Assembly (NCBI GenBank): GCA_963841995.1
Contig: CAWJEX010000004.1
Coordinates: 124,001-188,000, forward strand
DNA from: DATDPM01 sp963841995
Lineage (GTDB): Bacteria > Pseudomonadota > Alphaproteobacteria > DATDPM01
Reading direction: 5' to 3'
Length of the DNA: 64,000 nucleotides
The translations under genes were made by a program, and so were the position numbers. Shown here piece by piece: positions 9,642-18,334 of the stretch. The notes beneath the pieces are model-generated. The model saw only the letters and a list, made by a program, of their open reading frames with translations. It had not been told where the DNA came from and ran no database searches. Numbering within the stretch: position 1 is the stretch's first letter; each line of letters begins with the position of its first letter.

Positions 9642-10528
9642 GCCGTCTCTCTTGGCGCGATTTCGCCGGCCGCTTCGACCGAGCGCGGCGGGCGCAACAC
9701 GATGATGGCGACACCTCCCAGCGTCATCAAACTGCCCGCCGCCAGCTGAACCGTCATCGGCTCGCCCAGCCAAACCACGCCCGCGGCAACGCCGAAGACG
9801 GGACCGAGCAGGGTGAAAGGCATGACTAGGCTCATCGGATATTTGTGAACCAGACGATACCACAGCCCATAAGCGATGATGGTCGAGAACACCGACATGA
9901 AAACGATCGAAACCGCGCCCCACCAATCGGCGTTCCGAATCACGGATATTTGGCCGTGCTCGATGACCAGCGACGCAATCAAAAGCTGCGGCGTCGCGAA
10001 CAGCGCCATCCAGCCGTTCAACGCCATGCCGTCCACATTGCCCATGGCTTTGAGCTGAAAATTGGCGGCCGACCACACGCAGGCGGCGGAGATCATCAGG
10101 ATCAGCGGCAACAGATGCCCCGACATTGGCTTGCCGGCGAAGATGGTCCAAACCCCGGCAAAGGCGAGCATGATGCCGATGATGCTTCGCCAGCCCGGGC
10201 GTTCGCCGAGAAGAACGACCGAGAGCAAAACCGAAATCGGCACCTGAAGCTGAATCACGATCGCGGCGGCCGAGGCATCGAGGCCGTTGAGCCCGCTGAA
10301 GAACAGCGCGAAGTGAAGGGCGCCCAGCGTGCAGGAAAGGCCGATCACCTGAGCCCAGGAAACGCCCGGCCGACGGACGAAGGGAACCAGGATCAGCGCC
10401 ACCAAACCGAAGCGCAACGCCATCAGGAGAATCGGCGGAAATTCGGCCAGGCCGATCTTGGCGAAGCCGAAATTGACGCCCCACAGGAACATGATCAAAC
10501 CGGCGATGGCGATATCGCGGAGCGTCAC
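9638..10528 (-). CDS. EamA/DMT family transporter
   Basis: Probable metabolite exporter of the drug/metabolite transporter superfamily; the substrate cannot be read from sequence. From GTG at 10528 (VTLRDIAIAGLIMFLWGVNFGF), with GGGGACG upstream, it has 296 residues and about ten hydrophobic helices in two EamA repeats. The second repeat begins near ISAACVWSAANFQLK. A longer frame upstream would add a low-complexity PRIAPRIAP-like tail made by a 12-bp DNA repeat, which I reject. It overlaps the amidase start by 4 bp. Confidence 0.85.
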   Translation of the reverse strand: MTLRDIAIAGLIMFLWGVNFGFAKIGLAEFPPILLMALRFGLVALILVPFVRRPGVSWAQVIGLSCTLGALHFALFFSGLNGLDASAAAIVIQLQVPISVLLSVVLLGERPGWRSIIGIMLAFAGVWTIFAGKPMSGHLLPLILMISAACVWSAANFQLKAMGNVDGMALNGWMALFATPQLLIASLVIEHGQISVIRNADWWGAVSIVFMSVFSTIIAYGLWYRLVHKYPMSLVMPFTLLGPVFGVAAGVVWLGEPMTVQLAAGSLMTLGGVAIIVLRPPRSVEAAGEIAPRETA

Positions 10529-10552
10529 GAATCGCGTCCCCTTAGTTGAGCC

Positions 10553-10606
10553 GATTCGGGGTGCGATTTTCGGTGCGATTCTCGGTGCGATTCTCGGCCC
10601 GATTCT
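10553..10606. repeat. Short 12-bp tandem repeat
   Basis: Four imperfect copies of GATTCTCGGTGC lie between the divergent transporter genes. It has no spacer structure and is most likely a slippage repeat. Confidence 0.7.
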
Positions 10607-10744
10607 TGTTGCGCGGCGGGGACGGCGATGAAACATTGGCGGGAGGCCGCAGACATCGGCATTCGGGGCCGCATATCGATTGCGGGGCCGAAAGCGGCAT
10701 TCGGGGCGAAATTCCAAGGCGCGGAAATCAGAGACGCGGAAATC

Positions 10745-11285
10745 ATGGCGGTATTCGTCCATACCATCACGGCACTGTCACGATTTTTCGGCGGCATTGC
10801 GGCGGCCATGGTCGTCACCAGCTTGGTTCTCGTCGGCGACATGGCGGTGATGGAATTTGCGTACGGCATTCCCGCACCCTGGCCGACGGAAATCGTGACC
10901 TATCTCATGATCAGCGTGATCTTCCTTGGCACGCCTTACGTTTTTGCCACCGGCCGCCACGTTTCCTTCGCGTTGCCGGCGCGCCGTGCCAATTCGGCGC
11001 TGGGCCGTATCCAGCATGCGCTGGCCTCGATTCTGTCCTTGGGTTTTGCGGCCCTGCTGTTCATTCTCGGATTGGCGCTTATCGCCGAAGCGGCCCATGA
11101 GGGCTGGCATTCCGACGACGTCGCCTGGATGGCGCTGTGGATCCCATATCTGTCGCTTCCCGTAGGCGCGACGCTTCTGGCACTTCAATGCCTGGCGGAA
11201 GTGATCGTCGCGGTTTCGGGCACCGAGGGCGATTCGAGTTCCGGATGCCGTCGGCGCCATCGACGCCGAAGGCTTTCCGGATTAG
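10745..11285 (+). CDS. TRAP transporter small permease (DctQ-like), one frameshift in the sequence
   Basis: Four-helix subunit of a tripartite ATP-independent periplasmic transporter. ATG at 10745 gives MAVFVHTITALSRFFGG, followed by helices including TEIVTYLMISVIFLGTPYVF and GRHVSFALPARR, typical of DctQ. A surplus G in the run at 11227-11230 shifts the frame. Correcting it gives GTEAIRVPDAVGAIDAEG and a stop at 11285, 12 nt before the large permease. Length is 180 codons plus one base. No solute-binding DctP gene is adjacent. Confidence 0.82.
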
Positions 11286-11297
11286 GAGACCATCGCC

Positions 11298-12615
11298 GTG
11301 ACGCCGCTCATTCTCGGACTCGCCATCGCTGCGGCGCTCGTCATTCTCATCATCATCGGCGTGCCCGTCGGCTTTGCGCTCGGCGGCTTGGCTCTCGGGC
11401 TGTTGCTGTGGCGCGAAGGAATTGCGGTTCTCATTCCAGCCGGCGACGCGCTTCTGTCCTCGCTGCAGAATTTCACTCTGGTCGCGGTGCCGCTGTTCAT
11501 CTTGATGGGGGTGGCCGCGTCGCTGTCCCGCGCCGGCGCGGATATGCGCGAATTGCTCAAGCGCTGGCTGCATCAGCTCCCGGGCGGATTGCTGGTCGCC
11601 AATATCGCGGCGAGCGCGCTGTTCTCGGCGCTGAGCTCGACCGGCGCCGCAGTGAGTTTGGCCATCGGCCGCGAAGGCCTGCCGGAGCTTCTTGAGCGGC
11701 GTTATGCGCCGTCGGTTGCAACCGGCGCGCTGGCCGCCGCCGGAACGCTCGGAATTCTGATTCCGCCGAGTCTGACGCTCATCGTGTATGGAGTTGCCGG
11801 AAACTTCTCGATCGGGCGGCTGTTTCTGGCGGGTCTGGTGCCGGGATTGCTGTTGACCGTCATGTTCATGCTGTGGGGACTTCATCGCCGCGAAGCGATG
11901 GGAAGGACGGTTCGGCGGATTTGCTCGCGGCTATACCTCCGGCGAAATGATGGCGCTGGTGCCGCGCGCCCTTCCGTTCCTTGTTTTGGTCGTCGCCATC
12001 ATTTACGGCTTTTGGAACGAGATCGTCTCGCCGCCGGAAGTCGCCGCTATGGCTGCGATCGTCTGCATTCTTCTCGTCGCGGCGCTCTACGGAATGTGGC
12101 GACGGCGCGATCTCGTCACGATCTTGCGCGAAAGCACCCACGAAGCGGTGGCGGTTCTGATCGTCATTGCCGCCGCCGCCCTGTTCGACTTCATGCTCTC
12201 GCAATTCGCCATTCCCGATGCGATTGCCGTCGCTATCGCCGATCTGCAATTGCCGCCCTTTGAAATGATTGCGCTGGCCAGCGCCGTGCTCCTCATCGCG
12301 GCTTTGTTTCTGCCGCCGGTCGCGATCATTCTCGTCCTGCTTCCTTTCATTCTACCTCTGATGCTGGCCGCCGGATTCGATCCGTATTGGTTTGCGATCG
12401 TGATGACGCTGAATTTCCAGATCGCCTTGTTGTTGCCGCCGACCGGCGCCAATTTCCACGTCATCCGCCATCTGGCACCGGAGATCGGCACCGCCACGAT
12501 CTTCAAAGGCACTGTGCCTTATATTCTCCTCATCGTCTTGGAGATCGGGCTGCTCAGCGTGTTCCCCGAAATCGCAACCTGGCTCCCCGACCGGTTGATG
12601 GGGCCGGCGCCTTAG
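11298..12615 (+). CDS. TRAP transporter large permease (DctM-like), one frameshift in the sequence
   Basis: Multi-helix membrane subunit carrying the transport path of a TRAP system. The first frame (MTPLILGLAIAAALVILIII) covers GVPVGFALGG and LSSTGAAVSLAIG and the TLGILIPPSL motif. After a one-base surplus between 11890 and 11940 the second frame continues through VPRALPFLVLVVAII, SPPEVAAMAAIV and QIALLLPPTGANFHV to the stop at 12615. Length is 439 codons plus one base. GGAG precedes the GTG start. The family is sure; the substrate may be 5-oxoproline or a hydantoin-like acid, judged only from the next gene. Confidence 0.86.
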
Positions 12616-12654
12616 GCCCCGATTAAACAAGGCCTTAACACCGGAACTATTCGA

Positions 12655-15600
12655 ATGACACACGCCGCGACGAGCCGCACTTACAAGACCGGCTGGCGCG
12701 TGTTCATCGACCGCGGCGGCACCTTCACCGATATCATCGCTATCGGCCCCCGTGGCGAACAGGTGGTGCGGAAACTGCTCTCCGAAAATCCCGCTCACTA
12801 TCGCGACGCCGTGCTGGCGGGAATCCGCGATGCGATCGGCCTCGACGCGATGACGCCGCTGAGCAAAGCCGATTTGAATGAAGTGCGAATCGGCACCACG
12901 GTCGCGACCAACGCGCTTTTGGAGCGCAAGGGCGCGCGCACCGCGCTGCTGGTCACTCGCGGATTTCGCGACGCGCTCCGCATCGGCTATCAAAACCGGC
13001 CGCAGCTTTTTGCCCGCCGCATCGTGCTTCCGGAGCCGCTTTACGAGCGGGTGATCGAAATCGACGAGCGGATCGGCGCCGATGGAGCGGTCGTTCGAGC
13101 TCTCGATCTCGATTCGGTGCGCGGCGCGCTCGAATCCGCCAAGGCCGACGGGATCGAATCGATCGCCGTCGTGCTGATGCACGGCTATCGCTTCCCCGCC
13201 CATGAACGAGACGTGGCCAAGCTCGCGCGTTCGCTGGGGTTCGCGCACGTCACCGCAAGCCACGAAGCCGGGCCAATCATCCGCTTCGTTGCCCGCGGCG
13301 ATACCACCGTGGCCGATGCCTATCTGACGCCGGTACTCAGCCGCTACACCGGTCATCTGGCTGCTGAGCTTTTGCAAACGAGGCTGTATTTCATGCAGTC
13401 CAATGGCGGATTGGCGGATCCCCGGCGTTTTCGCGGCCGCGACGCGATTTTATCGGGGCCCGCCGCCGGCATCATCGGAGCGGCGCGGGTCAGCGAAGCG
13501 GCGGGATTTTCGCGGATCATCGCCTTCGATATGGGCGGTACCTCCACGGATGTCTCTCACTATGACGGCGCGTTCGAGCGCAGCGCCATGACGGAGGTCG
13601 CGGGCGTCAAATTCCAGGCGCTGATGCTGCGCATCCACACGGTCGCGGCCGGCGGCGGATCGAAGCTTCTGTTCGACGGCGCGCGGTTTCGCGTCGGCCC
13701 GGCTTCCGCAGGCGCCGATCCCGGCCCCGCTTGCTACCGCAAAGACGGGCCGCTCACCGTCACCGATGCCAACGTGATGGTGGGCAAGATCTTGCCCGAA
13801 TTTTTTCCGAAGATTTTCGGCCTCGCGCAGAATCGATTCATCGATGCCGAAATCGTGCGGCGCAAATTCGAAATCCTCGCCGGAGAAATTCATGCCGCGA
13901 CAGGCATCGCGCGCAAGCTCCCGGAAATTGCCGAAGGATTCTTGAAGATCGCGGTCCAGAACATGGCTAATGCGATCAAGAAAATCTCGGTCCAGCGCGG
14001 GCGGGACGTTACCCGCTACACGCTCTGCTGTTTCGGCGGCGCCGGCGGCCAGCATGCGTGTCTCGTTGCCGACGCGTTGGGCATGACCCAAGTCCTGGTG
14101 CCAGCACTGGCCGGCGTGCTTTCGGCGCTTGGCCTTTCGCTGGCGAGGATCGGCGCGCTCAAGCAGCAAAGCGTCGAACGTACGATCGAATCCCTTGACG
14201 ATGCCACATTCGATAGCTTGTTTGTGCCGTTGGAATCGGCCTCTGCCTCGGAATTGCGGGCCCAGGGTGCCGAAGAAGTTTCCGTGGAGCGGCGGGTTCA
14301 TGTCCGCTACCGGGGCAGCGATACGGCGCTCCTGCTTGCTTACCGAAATATAAAAACTCTGGCGGATGACTTTGCTGTCGCGCATCGCACGCGTTTCGGC
14401 TTCACCGATCCCGATACGCCGTTGATCGCCGCCACCATCGAAATCGAAGTCACGGAAAGCGGCGGCGCAGAGGAACTGTCTTTTAAAGTTGGGGCCGCGA
14501 ATCGCCGCGGCGGCATTCGGCCGCTCGCAACGGCAACGATGTTTTCAGAAGGCGCCGAACATAAGGCCGCAATCTATGCCCGGGACGATTTGGCGCCGGG
14601 AGACCGGATCGACGGCCCGGCGATCGTCACCGAAAGCGATTCCACCATCATTGTCGAGCCCGGTTGGCGCGCGGAAATGTTGCCGCAAGGGCATCTTTTG
14701 CTGACAAGAATCCAAAAGCGCGCGAGCGTGACAGCGGCTGGCACACAGGCCGATCCGGTCTTGCTCGAGATGTTCAATAATTTCTTCATGGCGATCGCCG
14801 AACAGATGGGTGCGGCGCTGGCCGAAACCGCCCATTCGGTCAATATCAAGGAGCGCTTGGATTTTTCCTGCGCGATATTCGATCGCGACGGGGCGCTGAT
14901 TGCCAATGCGCCCCATGTGCCGGTTCATTTGGGCTCGATGGGCGAGAGCGTGCGCGCCGTGGTCCGTAAACATAGCGGCCGGATTCGGGCCGGCGATTCT
15001 TTTGCGTTGAATGCGCCTTATAACGGTGGCACCCATTTACCGGATATTACGGTCGTGACGCCGGTGTTCGACGAAAATAATCGCGACATTCTTTTTTTCG
15101 TGGCGTCGCGCGGGCATCACGCCGATGTGGGCGGCATCACCCCTGGCTCAATGCCGCCGGAATCGCGGACCATCGCCGAAGAAGGCGTCCTACTGGACGG
15201 TCTCAAAATCGCAGAAGCCGGGCAATTCCTCGAATCGGAATTTCGCGCGGCGCTTGGGGCAGGAGAATGGCCCGCCCGCAATCCCGATCAGAACGTTCTC
15301 GATCTCAAGGCGCAATTGGCGGCGAATGCCGCGGGCGCCCGCGAACTCCTGGCGCTGGCAAAGATTTATACTCTCGAGGTCGTGCGCGCCTATATGGGCT
15401 ACGTTCAAGCCAATGCCGAAGAATTTGTGCGGCGGGTCATTGATCGGATCGGCGACGGATCGTTTACGGCGCCGATGGATGACGGTTCGGAAATCCACGT
15501 CCATATCAGCACCAATCGCGAACGCCGCGAAGCGACCATCGATTTCACCGGAACCTCGGCCCAGCGAAACAATAATCTCAACGCGCCGCTGGCGGTGACG

Positions 15601-16290
15601 CAAGCCGCAGTGCTTTATGTCTTCCGCACTCTGGTCGACGACGATATTCCCCTCAACGAAGGATGCATGAAGCCGCTACGGCTGATCGTGCCGGAAGGCT
15701 CGATGCTAAATCCGAAATTTCCGGCGGCGGTGGCGGCGGGCAATGTGGAAACCTCGCAATGCGTGACCGATGCGCTGTTCGCGGCGGTCGGCGCGCTCGC
15801 GGCAAGCCAGGGGACGATGAACAATTTCACCTTCGGCGATGCGCGGCTCCAATATTACGAAACGATTTGCGGCGGGGCAGGGGCGGGGCCGGGTTTTGCC
15901 GGTGCCACGGCAGTCCACACCCATATGACGAATTCCAGATTGACCGATCCGGAAGTTCTGGAATCCCGGTTCCCCGTTCTTGTCGAGGAGTTTTCGATCC
16001 GCGCGGGTTCTGGCGGAAAAGGCAAATGGCCGGGCGGCGACGGAGTGCTCAGGAAAATACGGTTTCTCGCCCCGCTGGAAGCGTCGATCCTGTCGACAAG
16101 GCGCAAGACCGTGCCGTTCGGTCTCGACGGCGGCGCCGCCGGGGCGTCCGGCCGCAATTGCGTGCTGCGTGCCGGAGGGATTATCGAAGAACTTCCCGGC
16201 ACCGCGAGCTGCCGGATGAATCCCGGCGATGTCTTCGTGATCGAGACTCCGGGCGGCGGCGGTTTCGGCAAAATTATTTCCTGCCGGTGA
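12655..16290 (+). CDS. Fused hydantoinase A/B (5-oxoprolinase family)
   Basis: ATP-dependent ring-opening amidohydrolase acting on 5-oxoproline or hydantoins. The 1211-residue single chain matches the eukaryote-like fused form. A HyuA half (residues 1 to about 690) begins FIDRGGTFTDII and has the ASKHA-type segments FDMGGTSTDVS and AGGGSKL. A HyuB half starts near ADPVLLEMFNNFF and includes SCAIFDRDGALIANAPHVPV and NAPYNGGTHLPDITVV. It is 39 nt after the TRAP permease and probably cotranscribed. Its 3' end overlaps the convergent aldolase gene by 17 bp. Substrate is inferred from family only. Confidence 0.9.
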   Translation: MTHAATSRTYKTGWRVFIDRGGTFTDIIAIGPRGEQVVRKLLSENPAHYRDAVLAGIRDAIGLDAMTPLSKADLNEVRIGTTVATNALLERKGARTALLVTRGFRDALRIGYQNRPQLFARRIVLPEPLYERVIEIDERIGADGAVVRALDLDSVRGALESAKADGIESIAVVLMHGYRFPAHERDVAKLARSLGFAHVTASHEAGPIIRFVARGDTTVADAYLTPVLSRYTGHLAAELLQTRLYFMQSNGGLADPRRFRGRDAILSGPAAGIIGAARVSEAAGFSRIIAFDMGGTSTDVSHYDGAFERSAMTEVAGVKFQALMLRIHTVAAGGGSKLLFDGARFRVGPASAGADPGPACYRKDGPLTVTDANVMVGKILPEFFPKIFGLAQNRFIDAEIVRRKFEILAGEIHAATGIARKLPEIAEGFLKIAVQNMANAIKKISVQRGRDVTRYTLCCFGGAGGQHACLVADALGMTQVLVPALAGVLSALGLSLARIGALKQQSVERTIESLDDATFDSLFVPLESASASELRAQGAEEVSVERRVHVRYRGSDTALLLAYRNIKTLADDFAVAHRTRFGFTDPDTPLIAATIEIEVTESGGAEELSFKVGAANRRGGIRPLATATMFSEGAEHKAAIYARDDLAPGDRIDGPAIVTESDSTIIVEPGWRAEMLPQGHLLLTRIQKRASVTAAGTQADPVLLEMFNNFFMAIAEQMGAALAETAHSVNIKERLDFSCAIFDRDGALIANAPHVPVHLGSMGESVRAVVRKHSGRIRAGDSFALNAPYNGGTHLPDITVVTPVFDENNRDILFFVASRGHHADVGGITPGSMPPESRTIAEEGVLLDGLKIAEAGQFLESEFRAALGAGEWPARNPDQNVLDLKAQLAANAAGARELLALAKIYTLEVVRAYMGYVQANAEEFVRRVIDRIGDGSFTAPMDDGSEIHVHISTNRERREATIDFTGTSAQRNNNLNAPLAVTQAAVLYVFRTLVDDDIPLNEGCMKPLRLIVPEGSMLNPKFPAAVAAGNVETSQCVTDALFAAVGALAASQGTMNNFTFGDARLQYYETICGGAGAGPGFAGATAVHTHMTNSRLTDPEVLESRFPVLVEEFSIRAGSGGKGKWPGGDGVLRKIRFLAPLEASILSTRRKTVPFGLDGGAAGASGRNCVLRAGGIIEELPGTASCRMNPGDVFVIETPGGGGFGKIISCR

Positions 16291-17071
16291 ATTTCCGCAC
16301 CGCCTCGACATTGCTCCTTGCCTGATCGCGCAGCATGCCGATGTCGACGGCGTCGATGACCAGGCGATAGCCGCGCTTGAACAATGCTGACGCTGGGCGC
16401 TTGGGTGTGGCCAGCCCGCCGAGCATGATATTCGCGGCTTTGGCCGCCGCTTCGACCTCGGCGATCAATTTATAGACTTCCGGATGATCGGGCTCGTTGA
16501 AATGGCCGGCGGAGGCGGAGAGGTCCATGGGACCGAGAAAAATCATGTCGATGCCCTCGGTGGCGCAGATCGCGCGGGCGTTCGCCACCCCGTGGCGGGT
16601 TTCGATCTGGAGGATCACCAGAATGTTTTCTTCGCCTTCGGCCATGTAGCGCTCAAGATCCGTTCCGTAGCCCGAGGCGCGGGCGATCGGATGGGCAACG
16701 CCGCGAATTCCCCGGGGCGGATAGCGGCACGCCGAAACTGCGCGCGCCGCGTCGAGCGCGGTCGAAATGGCCGGCACCATGACGCCTTCGGGACCGGCAT
16801 CGAGCACGCGTTTCAATTGTGCCGGTGCGTTCTCCGTGACCCGAACCAGGGAGGCGGCCGGGGTTCCGGCCAGCGCCCGCAACTGGCCCACGGTATTCAG
16901 GATATCGCCCGGACCGTGCTCCATATCGATCATGACCGCGCCGTAACCGGAAAGGCCGAGGATTTCGGCCGCGACCGCGCTGCCCATATTGGCCAGGCAG
17001 CACAGCACAGGTTTGCCGCCGCGCAGCCGTTTTTTGAGGCCCTTACTCCTCGTAAATTCTTGTTTGACCAC
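16274..17071 (-). CDS. HpcH/HpaI family aldolase
   Basis: Class II divalent-metal pyruvate aldolase of the 4-hydroxy-2-oxoheptanedioate aldolase group. The 265-residue TIM barrel shows MIDMEHGP, GPEGVMVPAIST, ILQIETRHGVANA and IFLGPMDLSAS, the family metal- and substrate-binding segments. It is convergent with the oxoprolinase gene, so it may serve a related catabolic route but is not in the same transcript. The true substrate is unknown. Confidence 0.88.
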   Translation of the reverse strand: MVKQEFTRSKGLKKRLRGGKPVLCCLANMGSAVAAEILGLSGYGAVMIDMEHGPGDILNTVGQLRALAGTPAASLVRVTENAPAQLKRVLDAGPEGVMVPAISTALDAARAVSACRYPPRGIRGVAHPIARASGYGTDLERYMAEGEENILVILQIETRHGVANARAICATEGIDMIFLGPMDLSASAGHFNEPDHPEVYKLIAEVEAAAKAANIMLGGLATPKRPASALFKRGYRLVIDAVDIGMLRDQARSNVEAVRKFTGRK

Positions 17072-17276
17072 GAAAACCCCCGCTTTGCCGTCTTCCCAAG
17101 CCGGGTTGGCTGAACCCGTTGCCTCGGCCGGTTGGCGACGTTATCGTCATCCCCCGTTCAGGGTCACTAGCCGAAAATCGTTTTGACGGCGCCATAATTC
17201 CGGCGCAAGACCATATTCTAATCAGCAATCATCTAACCGGGCCGCTTCGCGCGGCTCCAAAAAGCGAGAAGCGCCG

Positions 17277-17831
17277 ATGGCGAAAGAACGGACGATTCGG
17301 AATTTGTGGATGCCATTGGCGGCGCTGGCGGCCGGAATTGCCCTGGCCTGGGCCGCACCCGGCCATGCCGCCGATCCCCAAGCAAACGATTCCGGCAAAA
17401 TTCCGCTGAAAGTCGGTCAGCCGCAAAACCCGGAGCCGGAGGACGAGACCCTCAGCGACGATGAAGTGAAAGCCGGCAAGGCTGCCTTCAAGAATTTTCA
17501 CGCGACCGTCGATGCGATCAACGAAAATATCGCCGACGCCTATGGCGGGCCCCCGTTCCACAAAGTGGAATATCCGGCGTTGCGCACCGCCAAGATCACG
17601 CCCAACAAGGCGTGGATGGACAATAAGCGCAGCCATTACAAAAACGCCATGATGCTCTACAGCATGTGGCGCAATGCGAATCAGTTCCGCTCGGTCACGC
17701 TGATGATCCTCGACGACAAAGGCGGCGATTACATTACGATCAAGGACACGCCGCAGGGCATCGATTACAAGGCCCGCCAGATCATGGACACGGATATGAA
17801 GGCGGCGCCCCAAAAACCGCAAAACGAATAA
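17277..17831 (+). CDS. Hypothetical exported protein
   Basis: I do not recognise the family. The 184-residue protein starts with a basic stretch and a hydrophobic core ending APGHAADP, a likely signal peptide cleaved after HAA, so it is probably periplasmic. The mature part is acidic near its start (EPEDETLSDDEVKAG) and then has aromatic and basic segments (NKRSHYKNAMMLYSMW). There are no cysteines. It stands alone with about 200 nt of free upstream DNA shared with the divergent aldolase gene. Confidence 0.7.
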   Translation: MAKERTIRNLWMPLAALAAGIALAWAAPGHAADPQANDSGKIPLKVGQPQNPEPEDETLSDDEVKAGKAAFKNFHATVDAINENIADAYGGPPFHKVEYPALRTAKITPNKAWMDNKRSHYKNAMMLYSMWRNANQFRSVTLMILDDKGGDYITIKDTPQGIDYKARQIMDTDMKAAPQKPQNE

Positions 17832-17899
17832 GCCGCAAAACGAATAGACGGAATCCCGCTCGAGCCGACGGCCGCCGGTTCTCTTAATTCTTAGGGGCT

Positions 17900-18073
17900 C
17901 TATTCGAGTTTTTTGCTGTCGAGATCGGCTTGGTGGCGCTCGGCTTCGGATTTGTCGCGCGCCCGTTCGTCTTTGCTGCGGCCGTAACGAGTACGATTCT
18001 CGGTGGCCTGGGCTTCGAGAATTTTGCGCTCCCGGTTCTTGCGATAGCGATCGAGATTGATAATCTCGCCCAT
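17900..18073 (-). CDS. DUF4169 family protein
   Basis: Small highly charged cytoplasmic protein of unknown function found in alphaproteobacteria, usually near fumC and sspB. ATG at 18073 gives MGEIINLDRYRKNRERK, matching the conserved MGEIINL start of DUF4169, with 57 residues. The rest is arginine/lysine/glutamate-rich with NRTRYGRSKDERARD. A longer frame adds 27 unrelated residues. Here it is separated from fumC and sspB by the large AsmA-like gene. Confidence 0.82.
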   Translation of the reverse strand: MGEIINLDRYRKNRERKILEAQATENRTRYGRSKDERARDKSEAERHQADLDSKKLE

Positions 18074-18334
18074 GGCCGTCACATCGATATGATCAAAGGG
18101 CCTTCGTTCAAGTTGCCCCCTCAAATTCCTCGGAGGCAAATTCTTCTGGATCAAATTCTTCAGCGCCCGTAATTCATTCGTGACCGATGCTTCATAAGCA
18201 TGACTGATTTGGGCCGAATTGTTTGATCGGAAGCCGTCTCGGCCTTAGCTTAGCCGAATCGGGGCGGTGTGCAAGCGCCCTCAAAGACCGGGGAACGGCA
18301 CCAGCCGCCTCCCGGCGCCAATCGGAGTCATTGC

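Noticed and set aside
8922..10484. A 520-codon frame covering the amidase and half of the transporter gene
   Set aside because: The first 280 residues are the shadow of the EamA gene; the amidase starts at 9641.
10553..10606. CRISPR-like or regulatory repeat array
   Set aside because: Contiguous 12-bp slippage units without spacers; no dyad symmetry.
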